Below are positions 25,403 to 34,830 of a stretch of 45,567 nt of DNA, one piece after another. The stretch lies in contig NZ_PQVG01000011.1 of the NCBI RefSeq assembly GCF_002920895.1, forward strand, positions 1 to 45,567, read 5' to 3'. Made by a program: the position numbers and the translations under genes. This DNA is from Flavobacterium alvei. GTDB lineage: Bacteria; Bacteroidota; Bacteroidia; Flavobacteriales; Flavobacteriaceae. Numbering within the stretch: position 1 is the first letter of the stretch; each line of letters begins with the position of its first letter. Under the pieces are notes generated by a model. The model did not search any database and had not been told where the DNA came from. It saw only the letters and a list, made by a program, of their open reading frames with translations.

Positions 25403-28258
25403 ATGCCAAAAGACAACTCCATAAAATCGGTTTTAATTATAGGTTCAGGTCCAATCGTAATTGGGCAAGCTTGCGAATTTGATTATGCAGGTTCCCAATC
25501 GGCACGTTCTATTCGTGAAGAAGGAATTGAGGTGATCTTGATTAACTCGAATCCTGCAACAATTATGACCGACCCATCTATGGCCGATCATATTTATTTG
25601 AAACCTTTGACTACCAAATCCATTATTGAAATCCTAAAAGCACATCCACAGATTGATGCGGTTTTACCAACAATGGGTGGACAAACGGCTTTGAACTTGT
25701 GTTTGGAAGCAGATGAAAAAGGAATTTGGCAAGATTTCGGAGTGAAAATGATAGGTGTTGATGTAAATGCTATCAATATTACTGAAGATAGAGAGCAGTT
25801 TAAACAATTGCTTCAAAAAATAAATGTTCCTACCGCACCAGCAAAAACAGCTACTTCTTTCTTGGAAGGAAAAGAAATTGCACAGGAATTTGGTTTCCCG
25901 TTAGTAATTCGTCCTTCATTTACATTAGGAGGAACTGGAGCGGCTTTTGTACATACTAAAGAAGAATTTGACGAAAAACTGACTTACGGATTGGAAATGT
26001 CACCCATCCACGAAGTGTTGATTGACAAAGCTTTGATTGGTTGGAAAGAATACGAATTAGAGCTATTGAGAGATAAAAACGACAACGTTGTGATTATCTG
26101 TTCGATCGAAAATATGGATCCAATGGGAATTCATACCGGAGATTCGATTACTGTTGCGCCAGCGATGACTTTGTCTGACACGACTTTCCAAAAATTGAGA
26201 GATATGGCCATTTTGATGATGCGCAGCATCGGAAATTTTGCTGGGGGTTGTAACGTGCAATTCGCCGTTTCGCCAGACGAAAAAGAAGATATCGTGGCGA
26301 TTGAAATCAATCCTCGTGTGTCTCGTTCCTCAGCCTTGGCATCAAAAGCTACAGGTTATCCAATTGCAAAAATTGCTTCTAAACTAGCTTTAGGATACAA
26401 TTTAGATGAATTGCAAAACCAAATTACAAAATCTACTTCTGCTTTATTCGAGCCGACTTTGGATTATGTAATTGTAAAAATACCACGTTGGAACTTCGAC
26501 AAATTTGAAGGAGCCGACAGGACTTTGGGACTTCAAATGAAATCGGTTGGGGAAGTAATGGGAATTGGACGTTCGTTCCAAGAAGCCTTGCACAAAGCTA
26601 CTCAATCATTGGAAATCAAAAGAAATGGTTTGGGTGCTGACGGAAAAGGATATACCAATTACGAGCAGATTATCGAGAAATTGACTTTTGCGAGTTGGGA
26701 TCGTGTTTTCGTGATTTATGATGCTATTGCAATGGGAATTCCATTGAGCCGTATTCACGAAATCACTAAAATTGATATGTGGTTCTTGAAACAATACGAA
26801 CAACTTTATATTTTAGAGAAAGAAATTTCTACTTATACTGTTGCTAATTTGCCAAAAGAATTGTTGTTGGAAGCCAAACAAAAAGGTTTTGCCGACAGAC
26901 AAATTGCGCATATGATGAATTGCAAAGAAAGTGAAGTGCATACTTTGCGTATGACTATGAACATCAACCGTGTGTTTAAATTAGTAGATACTTGTGCGGC
27001 AGAGTTTACCGCAAAAACACCTTACTATTACTCGACTTTCGAAGCTGAAATCGAAAAAGCAAACGGAGAGCGTTACGTTCACAACGAAAGTATCGTAACC
27101 GATAAAAAGAAAATTGTAGTTTTAGGTTCAGGACCTAATAGAATTGGACAAGGAATCGAGTTTGATTATTCTTGTGTTCACGGAGTTTTGGCAGCCAAAG
27201 AATGTGGTTATGAAACCATTATGATCAACTGTAACCCTGAAACGGTTTCGACTGATTTTGACACGGCCGATAAATTGTATTTCGAGCCTGTATTTTGGGA
27301 ACATATTTACGACATCATTCAACACGAAAAACCAGAAGGTGTCATCGTGCAATTGGGTGGACAAACTGCCTTGAAATTGGCTGAAAAATTGTCCAAGTAC
27401 GGAGTGAAAATCATTGGAACTAGCTTTGATGCTTTAGATTTAGCCGAAGACAGAGGACGTTTCTCTGATTTGTTAACCGACTTGAAAATTCCTTTCCCGC
27501 AATTCGGAATTGCTGAAACGGCTGACGAAGCTTCTGCTTTGGCGGATAAGTTAGACTTTCCTTTATTGATTCGTCCTTCTTATGTGTTGGGTGGTCAAGG
27601 AATGAAAATTGTCATCAACAAAAAAGAATTAGAAGAGCACGTTATCAACTTATTAAAATCGATTCCTGGGAATAAATTGTTGTTAGATCATTATTTGGCA
27701 GGAGCAATCGAAGCCGAAGCCGATGCGATTTGCGATGCTGACGGTAATGTGTACATCATAGGAATTATGGAGCATATCGAACCTTGTGGAGTTCACTCTG
27801 GGGATTCTAATGCTACTTTACCTCCATTTAACTTAGGGGAATTTGTAATGCAACAAATCAAAGACCATACGTTTAAAATTGCAAAAGCATTGAAAACAGT
27901 AGGCTTGATCAATATCCAGTTTGCCATAAAAGACGATATCGTTTACATCATCGAAGCCAATCCTAGAGCCTCTCGTACGGTGCCGTTTATTGCAAAAGCT
28001 TACGGGGAACCTTACGTAAACTATGCTACAAAAGTAATGTTGGGCGAGAAAAAAGTTACCGATTTTGATTTCAACCCGCAATTGAATGGGTATGCCATCA
28101 AGCAGCCGGTTTTCTCTTTCAGCAAATTCCAAAACGTGAACAAAGCATTAGGACCAGAAATGAAATCGACGGGAGAAAGCATCTTGTTTATTGACGATTT
28201 GAAAGACGACCAATTCTACGAATTGTATTCTCGAAGAAAAATGTATTTGAGTAAATAA
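25403..28258 (+). CDS. carB: Carbamoyl-phosphate synthase large subunit, lacking the allosteric domain
   Basis: A 951-aa subunit that makes carbamoyl phosphate for arginine and pyrimidine synthesis from bicarbonate, ATP and ammonia supplied by CarA. The two homologous ATP-grasp halves are clear: KSVLIIGSGPIVIGQACEFDYAG at the start and KIVVLGSGPNRIGQGIEFDYSCV near residue 571. IRPSFTLGGTG and IRPSYVLGGQG mark the two nucleotide sites. The enteric enzyme is about 1070 aa; here the chain ends soon after LGPEMKSTGESILF, so the C-terminal MGS-like regulatory domain (UMP/ornithine site) is absent. carA is not in the window. Confidence 0.96.
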   Translation: MPKDNSIKSVLIIGSGPIVIGQACEFDYAGSQSARSIREEGIEVILINSNPATIMTDPSMADHIYLKPLTTKSIIEILKAHPQIDAVLPTMGGQTALNLCLEADEKGIWQDFGVKMIGVDVNAINITEDREQFKQLLQKINVPTAPAKTATSFLEGKEIAQEFGFPLVIRPSFTLGGTGAAFVHTKEEFDEKLTYGLEMSPIHEVLIDKALIGWKEYELELLRDKNDNVVIICSIENMDPMGIHTGDSITVAPAMTLSDTTFQKLRDMAILMMRSIGNFAGGCNVQFAVSPDEKEDIVAIEINPRVSRSSALASKATGYPIAKIASKLALGYNLDELQNQITKSTSALFEPTLDYVIVKIPRWNFDKFEGADRTLGLQMKSVGEVMGIGRSFQEALHKATQSLEIKRNGLGADGKGYTNYEQIIEKLTFASWDRVFVIYDAIAMGIPLSRIHEITKIDMWFLKQYEQLYILEKEISTYTVANLPKELLLEAKQKGFADRQIAHMMNCKESEVHTLRMTMNINRVFKLVDTCAAEFTAKTPYYYSTFEAEIEKANGERYVHNESIVTDKKKIVVLGSGPNRIGQGIEFDYSCVHGVLAAKECGYETIMINCNPETVSTDFDTADKLYFEPVFWEHIYDIIQHEKPEGVIVQLGGQTALKLAEKLSKYGVKIIGTSFDALDLAEDRGRFSDLLTDLKIPFPQFGIAETADEASALADKLDFPLLIRPSYVLGGQGMKIVINKKELEEHVINLLKSIPGNKLLLDHYLAGAIEAEADAICDADGNVYIIGIMEHIEPCGVHSGDSNATLPPFNLGEFVMQQIKDHTFKIAKALKTVGLINIQFAIKDDIVYIIEANPRASRTVPFIAKAYGEPYVNYATKVMLGEKKVTDFDFNPQLNGYAIKQPVFSFSKFQNVNKALGPEMKSTGESILFIDDLKDDQFYELYSRRKMYLSK

Positions 28259-28276
28259 ACTTAGTTTTATATATTG

Positions 28277-28302
28277 AAAAAGCCCCGTTTGGGGCTTTTT
28301 TT
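28277..28302. terminator. Terminator of carB
   Basis: AAAAAGCCCC, loop GTTT, GGGGCTTTTTTT. The A-run on the left also lets it serve the convergent gene at 28319-29377. Confidence 0.9.
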
Positions 28303-28318
28303 GTGGTTTCATAAAATG

Positions 28319-29377
28319 TCAATGATAATAATATTCTATTTCTCTTGTAATTAGAGAAATAGTGGCATTGTCTTTAGAATATTTCTTCTCTATCCAATTA
28401 TTGTAGGCATCAAATTCAATCTCGATATAAGTTGTTTCCGTTCTTGCTTCATTGTTATAAAATCCATCAGATTTCCAATTGGAAACTATGCTTTTTGGAG
28501 TTGTAATTGTTTTGTAAAAACTGCGAATTTCTCTTTTCTCATTATAATAATACGTGCAATCAAAAATCGAATCTTTCGATTTGTATGTATATCTAGAATT
28601 TTCTAAAAAATCACGATTATATTTTTCTAATTTTTCTAATGTGAAAATATTGGATTTTAACTCTTTTTTAATCTCTTTCCAACCTTTTTGTTCAAGTTTT
28701 ATAGTTATTAAAGTGTCTTTTATTTTTTTGTAGTCATAAATTGTAGAATCGTTTGGCCATAGTGTTTTTTCATCCTTATCTCCTGTTATACTTTTTCCTA
28801 AAGTTATGCCAAAACCATTTTGTGTGTTAGTAAAATAATCTTTTATTAATCTGTTTTTTTTATCGTAAATATAAGTATTGTAATGTCTTAAGGTGTCTTG
28901 AGAGTAAAATTCTTGTTTGATGAGGTTTTTTTTATCGAACAGGTTAATGTATTTTTCTTTATACTTGTTTCCGTAATAATAAATATTAGTGGAATCAGGG
29001 TAATTGGAGAAATTATTGAAAAATTGCTCTGAAGCTATCCATATTTTTCCATCATCATTGATTTTGATAGTTTTAATTCTTTCTAATTCATCATATTCGA
29101 TAATCTTCCTTTCATTAGTAAATGATTTGTCAAAATATATGTGTTTTGTAATATTTCCATTTTTTGCGAAGAATATTTTATAGTATAAAGCAGTAGTGTC
29201 AATAGTTTCTTTCTTTTTATTATAAGAATAACTTTTTATCGCAATGCTTTTTACGGAACCATCAAAATCTATAGGTAGAAACTCTTTACTATTGCTATTA
29301 TTTTCAATTGGTTTTTTTTGAGAATAAAGCCAAAGGTTTGAAAACAATAAAAAAAGTAATATTATGTTTAATTTCAT
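28319..29377 (-). CDS. Exported protein of unknown function
   Basis: A 352-aa protein. A signal peptide ends near LWLYSQ. The mature part contains repeated short strands of the form KNGNITKHIYFDKSFTNERKIIEYDELERI and YIYDKKNRLIKDYF, similar to the YD/wall-repeat-like strand pattern seen in many Bacteroidota exported proteins. I do not recognise a named family and see no catalytic motif. Lys, Tyr and Asn content is high. Monocistronic. Confidence 0.65.
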   Translation of the reverse strand: MKLNIILLFLLFSNLWLYSQKKPIENNSNSKEFLPIDFDGSVKSIAIKSYSYNKKKETIDTTALYYKIFFAKNGNITKHIYFDKSFTNERKIIEYDELERIKTIKINDDGKIWIASEQFFNNFSNYPDSTNIYYYGNKYKEKYINLFDKKNLIKQEFYSQDTLRHYNTYIYDKKNRLIKDYFTNTQNGFGITLGKSITGDKDEKTLWPNDSTIYDYKKIKDTLITIKLEQKGWKEIKKELKSNIFTLEKLEKYNRDFLENSRYTYKSKDSIFDCTYYYNEKREIRSFYKTITTPKSIVSNWKSDGFYNNEARTETTYIEIEFDAYNNWIEKKYSKDNATISLITREIEYYYH

Positions 29378-29482
29378 TTAATTATGACTTTGTTTTAATT
29401 AATTTATTGTCTGTTTCATATAAAAAAAATTATCAATTCAAATATAACTTATTTTTTTATTTCACAGTATTTTCTTTAAAAA

Positions 29483-30376
29483 CTATTTCTTCTTCAATTT
29501 CTCCTTAAAAAAATCAATAGTCCTAGTCCAAGAGAGAGTTGCGGATTTTTCGTCGTATTGCGGAGTGGTATTGTTGTGAAAACCGTGATTCACACCTTCA
29601 TAAAAATAAGCGGTGTGTTCCACTTTGTTTTTTTTGAGGATGCTTTCAAAAGCAGGCCAGCCTTCGTTAACTCTGGTATCTAAACTGGCGTAATTTAATA
29701 ATAAAGGAGTCTTGATTTTTTCGGCATCTTCGGCAGTGGGTTGTCCTCCATAATAAGGAACTGCGGCTGCCAAAGTTGAGATTTTTACCGCCATCATATT
29801 CGAAATCCAACCACCAAAACAAAATCCTACCACGCCTACATATCCATTGCAATCTTTGTGTGATTTTAGATATTCGTAGGCGGCAATAAAGTCTTCTAGC
29901 ATTTCTTCGCGAGTACGCTTTTTTTGCAATTCTCTTCCTGCATCATCATTTCCGGGATAACCGCCCAATGGTGACAAAGCATCAGGGGCTAAGGTGATAA
30001 AACCTTCTACAGCTGCTCTTCTTCCCACGTCTTCAATATAGGGATTCAGTCCACGGTTTTCGTGAACGACAATAATTCCTGGGAGTTTTTTTTTGGTATC
30101 AGTGGGTTGTGAAAGAAGTCCTTTGATGCTTCCGCCGCCTTTGGGTGATTCGTAGGTAATGAATTCTGATTTCAACCTTGGATCGTCCGCTTTAATGGTG
30201 ATGGTGTCCACGTAATTGGGTGTCATAAAACTTAGCAACGACGGCAGTGTAAGGCTTCCTACTGCAAAAATGGACAGCTTTTCGATGAATTGTCTTCTTT
30301 CGATTTTATTGTGTGCGTAATCATCGTATAGGTCAAATACTTCTTGACTGATATCTTCTTTGGTTAGTTTTTTCAT
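29483..30376 (-). CDS. Dienelactone hydrolase family protein with probable Tat signal
   Basis: A 297-aa alpha/beta hydrolase. The N-terminal region contains ERRQFIEKLSIFAVGSL, a twin-arginine motif followed by a hydrophobic stretch, so Tat export to the periplasm is likely even though about 27 residues precede it. The DLH domain (about 75-295) has the oxyanion region IVVHENRGLNPYI, the nucleophile elbow GFCFGGW with catalytic Cys, and the histidine in GVNHGFHN. The family hydrolyses lactones and related esters; the substrate here is unknown. The start at 30376 is preferred to an upstream in-frame ATG at 30400. Confidence 0.87.
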   Translation of the reverse strand: MKKLTKEDISQEVFDLYDDYAHNKIERRQFIEKLSIFAVGSLTLPSLLSFMTPNYVDTITIKADDPRLKSEFITYESPKGGGSIKGLLSQPTDTKKKLPGIIVVHENRGLNPYIEDVGRRAAVEGFITLAPDALSPLGGYPGNDDAGRELQKKRTREEMLEDFIAAYEYLKSHKDCNGYVGVVGFCFGGWISNMMAVKISTLAAAVPYYGGQPTAEDAEKIKTPLLLNYASLDTRVNEGWPAFESILKKNKVEHTAYFYEGVNHGFHNNTTPQYDEKSATLSWTRTIDFFKEKLKKK

Positions 30377-30530
30377 AATGAAAGTTTTTGGAGCAACCAA
30401 GTTAGTAAAAAAACGAATTACCTCATTTTTTTTTGCAATTCAGTTTCTGCATTTTTGAAAGCCTTTGATTGGTAAGTTGTATCAGAACATTTTTTTTAAC
30501 TAATTTTACCTTGCACGAAACAACTCCACA

Positions 30531-31490
30531 ATGGCATTATTAAAACGAATAAACGAAAAGGCAAAATCCTATTTAAGTTCGGGATTTGGGGTCAACACAA
30601 GTAGTTACGGAGGACGTTTTTTCAATAAAAACGGGAAGGCCAATGTCGAAAAACAGGGAATGCATTTCCTGCATCGCATCAGTTGGTATCACACGATGAT
30701 TGAGATGCCTGCTTGGAAATTTATGTCCATTCTTTTGTCTTTTTATGTTGGTATCAATCTTGTTTTTGCTTTAATTTATTTTGCAATTGGTATCGAATAT
30801 CTAAATGGAATTGATACTTCAGCATCAGAATGGGTCAAGTTTGGAGAGACCTATTTTTTTAGCGCACAAACTTTTACTACAGTAGGTTATGGCCACGTGA
30901 GTCCTTCTGGGTTTTTAGCCAGTAGTGTTTCGGCTTTAGAAGCCTTGATTGGTTTGTTGAGTTTTGCCATTGCTACGGGTTTATTCTTCGGTCGCTTCAG
31001 CAAACCAGTTGCGTTTATAAAATTTTCTCACAACGCTATTATTGCTCCTTATCGTGATGGAACAGCATTGATGCTTCGATTAACGCCTTTTAAAAACACC
31101 AATTTTACCGATGCCGAAGCTAAAATAATGTTAGGAATGAGTGTAGAAGAAGCGGGTATTGTGAGCAATAAATTCTACTCCTTGGATCTTGAATTGGATA
31201 AAATCAATGCGCTAACTTTGAGTTGGACTTTAGTGCATCCCATTACAGAGGATAGTCCTTTGTATCATTTTACCAAAGAAGATTTTAAAACCATCAACGG
31301 CGAAATTTTGGTATTCATCAAAACTTTTGATGATATGTTCAGTAATACGGTTGCCATCCGAACTTCTTATACTTTTGACGAAGTGGTTTATGGAGCCAAG
31401 TTCCTGCCGATGTATTCTCGAAATAGTTCTAATACCAAAACGGTTTTGTATCTCGATAAATTAAATCATTATGAAGAAGTTGTTTTGTAA
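30531..31490 (+). CDS. KirBac-type inward-rectifier potassium channel
   Basis: A 319-aa membrane channel. A slide-helix region (about 44-60) precedes TM1 (about 63-88), a pore helix, the selectivity filter TVGYG (117-121), and TM2 (about 130-153). The C-terminal cytoplasmic immunoglobulin-like domain (about 160-310) has the Kir pattern: RDGTALMLRLTPFKNTNF, LSWTLVHPITEDSPLYHFTKEDF, and ALTL-type strands. It would conduct K+ as a tetramer. The -33 box of the next gene's promoter overlaps its stop region, which ties the two genes physically but not necessarily functionally. Confidence 0.92.
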   Translation: MALLKRINEKAKSYLSSGFGVNTSSYGGRFFNKNGKANVEKQGMHFLHRISWYHTMIEMPAWKFMSILLSFYVGINLVFALIYFAIGIEYLNGIDTSASEWVKFGETYFFSAQTFTTVGYGHVSPSGFLASSVSALEALIGLLSFAIATGLFFGRFSKPVAFIKFSHNAIIAPYRDGTALMLRLTPFKNTNFTDAEAKIMLGMSVEEAGIVSNKFYSLDLELDKINALTLSWTLVHPITEDSPLYHFTKEDFKTINGEILVFIKTFDDMFSNTVAIRTSYTFDEVVYGAKFLPMYSRNSSNTKTVLYLDKLNHYEEVVL

Positions 31491-31517
31491 AGATTAAAAA
31501 ATATTTCATTATATTTG
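31483..31517 (+). promoter_or_regulatory. Promoter of the CarH-like regulator gene
   Basis: TTTTG (31483-31487) and TATATTTG (31510-31517) are 22 nt apart. The -7 box overlaps the left half-site of the dyad at 31515-31546, so a bound regulator would block it. The leader is only about 12 nt. Confidence 0.65.
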
Positions 31518-31546
31518 TTTATTAATTTGTATAAAATGATAAACAA
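31515..31546. promoter_or_regulatory. Candidate light/B12 operator 1 (autoregulatory)
   Basis: TTGTTTATT (31515-31523) and GATAAACAA (31538-31546) form a perfect 8-bp dyad with an outer-to-outer length of 32 bp. It overlaps the -7 element and the start codon at 31536. The same geometry recurs at 32459-32490 and 41464-41495. Confidence 0.6.
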
Positions 31547-32435
31547 TATAAAATCTGTTTTCAGCATCAAAGACCTCGAAAACCTTTCGGGAATCAAAGC
31601 ACACACCATCCGAATTTGGGAAAAAAGATACAACATTCTCGAACCGATGCGTTCCAATACCAATATAAGAAATTACGATACCCATAATCTACAAAAACTC
31701 CTCAACATTGTTTTGTTGCACAATTACGGGTATAAAATTTCTCGAATTGCAGAACATTCCTCTGAGAAAATAGAACTGTTGGTACGAGAAATAATTTCAG
31801 AAAAAAGCACCAAAAACCACGCTATCAATGCTTTTAAAATGGCAATGATGAATTTTGATCAAGTGTTGTTTTTCAAAACCTATTCCAATTTGCTTTCCGA
31901 AAAATCGTTCCGTGAGGTTTTTTATGAAGTCTTTATTCCTTTGATGAATGAAATTGGGTTGTTGTGGCAATCAGGCACCATAACACCTGCGCAAGAGCAT
32001 TTTATATCCTATTTAATCAAGCAAAAATTGTTGGTCAATATCGAGAAAATTCAAGTTTTAGAGCCTACTCGAAACGATAAAGTTTTTGTTTTATACCTTC
32101 CAGAAAACGAAATTCACGAATTGGGTTTGATGTATCTTAATTATGAAATTTTGCTCAATGGCTATAAAACCATTTATTTGGGTGAAAGCGTTCCTATCGA
32201 AAGTTTAAAAGATATGAAGCAGTATTATGACAACATTGTTTATGTTGCTTATCTGACCGTTCAGCCCACCAAAGATGAAGTGAATACATATTTACAAGAA
32301 ATTGCTACAGAAATAATGACTGCCGATTCTCAAGTTTGGTTATTAGGCAGAATGACCGAGTGTATTGATCTTAGTAAACTTCCAAAAGCGGTTTCTGTCT
32401 TTAATTCCATTCCTGACTTGGTTAAGGAATTGTAA
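31536..32435 (+). CDS. carH: CarH/LitR-like MerR regulator with cobalamin-binding domain
   Basis: A 299-aa regulator. Residues 7-75 are a MerR winged helix (FSIKDLENLSGIKAHTIRIWEKRYNILEPMRSN). A four-helix B12-binding bundle follows (about 90-175) with the CarH signature W144-x9-E154-H155. The Rossmann-like B12-binding domain (about 180-299) has E192-x-H194-x-x-G197, the ExHxxG motif whose His ligates cobalt. In CarH of Thermus and Myxococcus, adenosylcobalamin drives tetramer binding to DNA in the dark and light breaks it. I infer the same here because crt genes and photolyase follow directly. The ATG at 31536 fits the promoter and MerR start better than the TTG at 31515. Confidence 0.87.
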   Translation: MINNIKSVFSIKDLENLSGIKAHTIRIWEKRYNILEPMRSNTNIRNYDTHNLQKLLNIVLLHNYGYKISRIAEHSSEKIELLVREIISEKSTKNHAINAFKMAMMNFDQVLFFKTYSNLLSEKSFREVFYEVFIPLMNEIGLLWQSGTITPAQEHFISYLIKQKLLVNIEKIQVLEPTRNDKVFVLYLPENEIHELGLMYLNYEILLNGYKTIYLGESVPIESLKDMKQYYDNIVYVAYLTVQPTKDEVNTYLQEIATEIMTADSQVWLLGRMTECIDLSKLPKAVSVFNSIPDLVKEL

Positions 32436-32451
32436 TTTATTGTTAAGAAGA

Positions 32452-32482
32452 TTTGTTTTTGTTTAATCTTTTATTACTTTTG
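32452..32482 (+). promoter_or_regulatory. Promoter of the crt-phr operon
   Basis: TTTG (32452-32455) and TACTTTTG (32475-32482) are 19 nt apart. Transcription would start only a few bases before the crtI ATG at 32491, giving a nearly leaderless mRNA. Confidence 0.7.
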
Positions 32483-32490
32483 TTGAACAA
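32459..32490. promoter_or_regulatory. Candidate light/B12 operator 2 (crtI promoter)
   Basis: TTGTTTAAT (32459-32467) and GTTGAACAA (32482-32490) form a dyad with one mismatch. It starts inside the -33/-7 spacer, covers the -7 box, and ends at the base before the crtI start codon. The spacing is identical to operators 1 and 3. Confidence 0.6.
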
Positions 32491-33951
32491 ATGAGAAAAA
32501 CAATTACAATAATCGGTTCAGGATTTTCGGCTTTAGCGGCTTCTTGCTATTTGGCCAAGGATGGTTTTGATGTTACTATTCTTGAAAAAAATAACACAGT
32601 TGGTGGCAGAGCTCGTCAACTTTCAAAACAAGGTTTTACTTTTGATATTGGTCCCACTTGGTATTGGATGCCCGATGTGTTCGAGAAATTTTTTGCTGAT
32701 TTTGGTAAAATCCCCTCGGATTATTACCATTTAGATAAACTCAATCCGGCTTACGAAGTCTATTTTGGTAAAGCCGATTCGGTGCAAATTCCAGATAATT
32801 TACCTGATATTTTCAATATTTTCGAAAAGGAAGAAAAAGGAAGTGCCAAGCATTTGGAATCATTTTTGGATAATGCTAAACACAATTATGATGTAGCCAT
32901 CAAAGATTTGGTCTATCGTCCTGGAATTTCCATAACCGAATTGATTACGCCTGTTACCATCAAAAAAGTGAATCAGTTTTTTAGCACGATTCGTACTTCG
33001 GTTCGCAAAAAAATCAAAAACAATCGCCTACAGCAAATAATGGAATTTCCAGTTTTGTTCCTCGGGGCCAAACCATCCAATACGCCTTCTTTTTATAGTT
33101 TTATGAATTATGCCGATTTTGGTTTGGGTACTTGGCATCCCAAAGGCGGAATGTATGAAGTGGTCAAAGCAATGGTTACTTTGGCACTAGAATTAGGTGT
33201 AAAAATTGAAACCGACCAAAATGTTGAGAAAATCAATGTCGAAAATGGCGTGGTAAAAAGCGTGGTTTCTAACGGAATCACAATCGAATCAGATGTGGTT
33301 TTAAGCGGAGCTGATTATCATCATACCGAAACCTTGTTGGACCAAAAAAACAGAGGTTATTCTGAAAAATATTGGGATAGCAAAGTTTTTGCTCCTTCCT
33401 CCTTATTGTTTTACGTAGGTTTCGACAAGAAAATTGAGAATGTTTCGCATCATACTTTGTTCTTTGATACCGAATTTGATGTCCACGCCAAGGATATTTA
33501 TGACACTCCAAAATGGCCCGAAAAACCCCTTTTCTATGCCAGTTTTCCCAGTAAAACAGACGAAACGGTTGCGCCAAACGGAAATGAAGCTGGAATATTT
33601 TTGATTCCAATTGCGCCCGGAATTGAAGATACTCCCGAAATTAGAGAACACTATTTCAAAAGCATTATCGAACGTTTTGAGCAATTGACTAATCAAACTA
33701 TTTCAGAAAACATTATCTTTAAAGAAAGTTTTTGTGTCAAAGATTTTGTCAAAGATTACAATTCATACAAAGGAAATGCTTATGGATTGGCGAATATTCT
33801 AACTCAAACCGCTTTTTTAAGACCTAAAATCATTAGCAAAAAAGTCAAAAATTTATTTTTCACAGGACAATTAACTGTTCCAGGACCAGGAGTTCCACCA
33901 TCTATTATTTCTGGAAAAATAGTATCTGATTTAATTAAAAAACAATTTTAA
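32491..33951 (+). CDS. crtI: Phytoene desaturase (CrtI family)
   Basis: A 486-aa FAD-dependent desaturase converting phytoene to lycopene at the membrane. The N-terminal dinucleotide motif is IIGSGFSALAASCYLAKDGFDVTILEKN with GGRAR after it. The C-terminal CrtI signature NLFFTGQLTVPGPGVPPSIISGKIV is complete. The length is typical. It is the first gene of a rightward operon: crtI, crtB (11 bp gap), crtZ (28 bp gap), crtYcd, SRPBCC and phr. CrtD/CrtN-type relatives exist, but the phytoene synthase neighbour and the lycopene cyclase support CrtI. Confidence 0.93.
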   Translation: MRKTITIIGSGFSALAASCYLAKDGFDVTILEKNNTVGGRARQLSKQGFTFDIGPTWYWMPDVFEKFFADFGKIPSDYYHLDKLNPAYEVYFGKADSVQIPDNLPDIFNIFEKEEKGSAKHLESFLDNAKHNYDVAIKDLVYRPGISITELITPVTIKKVNQFFSTIRTSVRKKIKNNRLQQIMEFPVLFLGAKPSNTPSFYSFMNYADFGLGTWHPKGGMYEVVKAMVTLALELGVKIETDQNVEKINVENGVVKSVVSNGITIESDVVLSGADYHHTETLLDQKNRGYSEKYWDSKVFAPSSLLFYVGFDKKIENVSHHTLFFDTEFDVHAKDIYDTPKWPEKPLFYASFPSKTDETVAPNGNEAGIFLIPIAPGIEDTPEIREHYFKSIIERFEQLTNQTISENIIFKESFCVKDFVKDYNSYKGNAYGLANILTQTAFLRPKIISKKVKNLFFTGQLTVPGPGVPPSIISGKIVSDLIKKQF

Positions 33952-33962
33952 TACCCAAAAAT

Positions 33963-34802
33963 ATGAAGAATTTATTTGACGAAGTATCGTTTAAATGTAG
34001 CGTGTTGGTGACCAAAAGTTACAGCACCTCATTTTCTTTGGCTGTTAAAATGTTGGCGCCAAGTATTCGAGAAGCGATTTATAGTATTTATGGTTTCGTT
34101 CGTTTTGCTGACGAAATTGTCGATTCTTTTCACGGTTACGATAAAGAAACTTTGATTAACGACTTTGAAATCGAATATTATAAAACTCAGAAAATGGGCA
34201 TTAGTTTGAATCCTATTCTCAACTCGTTTCAGCAAACGGTAAAAAAGTACAACATTCATGATGATTTGGTGCAATCGTTTCTGAAAAGTATGAAAATGGA
34301 TTTGGTCAAATCAGATTACCACACCAAGCAAGAATATGACGAATACATTTATGGCTCGGCTGATGTAGTGGGTTTGATGTGTTTGAAGGTTTTCGTGAAA
34401 GGCGATAACCAAAAATATGAAGAACTCAAAGACGAAGCGATGCGTTTGGGTTCGGCTTTCCAAAAAGTGAATTTCTTGCGGGATTTAAAAGATGATAATT
34501 TGGTTTTAAATCGAAATTATTTTCCGGGAGTCGATTTAAATTCTTTTGATGAAAAATCAAAAATTATGATTGTCAACGAAATTGAAGAAGATTTTCGAGT
34601 GGCTTTACAAGGAATCAAAAAATTGCCTTTGGAAGCCAAATTCGGGGTTTATACTGCTTATGTTTACTATAAAAAATTGTTGCGAAAGCTAGAAAAAACA
34701 CCGAGCCACAAAATTGGAACCGAAAGAATTCGAGTTTCCAATTACACTAAAGGACTGTTGTTTGCTAATTCTTTCGTATCTTACAAATTGAATTTGGTTT
34801 AA
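33963..34802 (+). CDS. crtB: Phytoene synthase
   Basis: A 279-aa enzyme condensing two geranylgeranyl diphosphates into phytoene. The first Asp-rich motif is D50EIVD54 (FADEIVDSF). The second is in NFLRDLKDDN (near residue 175). The YGSADVVGLMCLKVF segment and the N-terminal SYSTSFSLAVKML are typical of trans-isoprenoid squalene/phytoene synthases. It is the second gene of the crt operon. No GGPP synthase gene is present in the window, so the substrate must come from elsewhere in the genome. Confidence 0.94.
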   Translation: MKNLFDEVSFKCSVLVTKSYSTSFSLAVKMLAPSIREAIYSIYGFVRFADEIVDSFHGYDKETLINDFEIEYYKTQKMGISLNPILNSFQQTVKKYNIHDDLVQSFLKSMKMDLVKSDYHTKQEYDEYIYGSADVVGLMCLKVFVKGDNQKYEELKDEAMRLGSAFQKVNFLRDLKDDNLVLNRNYFPGVDLNSFDEKSKIMIVNEIEEDFRVALQGIKKLPLEAKFGVYTAYVYYKKLLRKLEKTPSHKIGTERIRVSNYTKGLLFANSFVSYKLNLV

Positions 34803-34830
34803 CTATTTTTACCTTTTAAAACTTTCGAGA

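Noticed and set aside
33278..33696. Overlapping antisense open frames inside crtI
   Set aside because: They mirror the codon pattern of crtI, have no family resemblance and lack promoter or ribosome-binding context.
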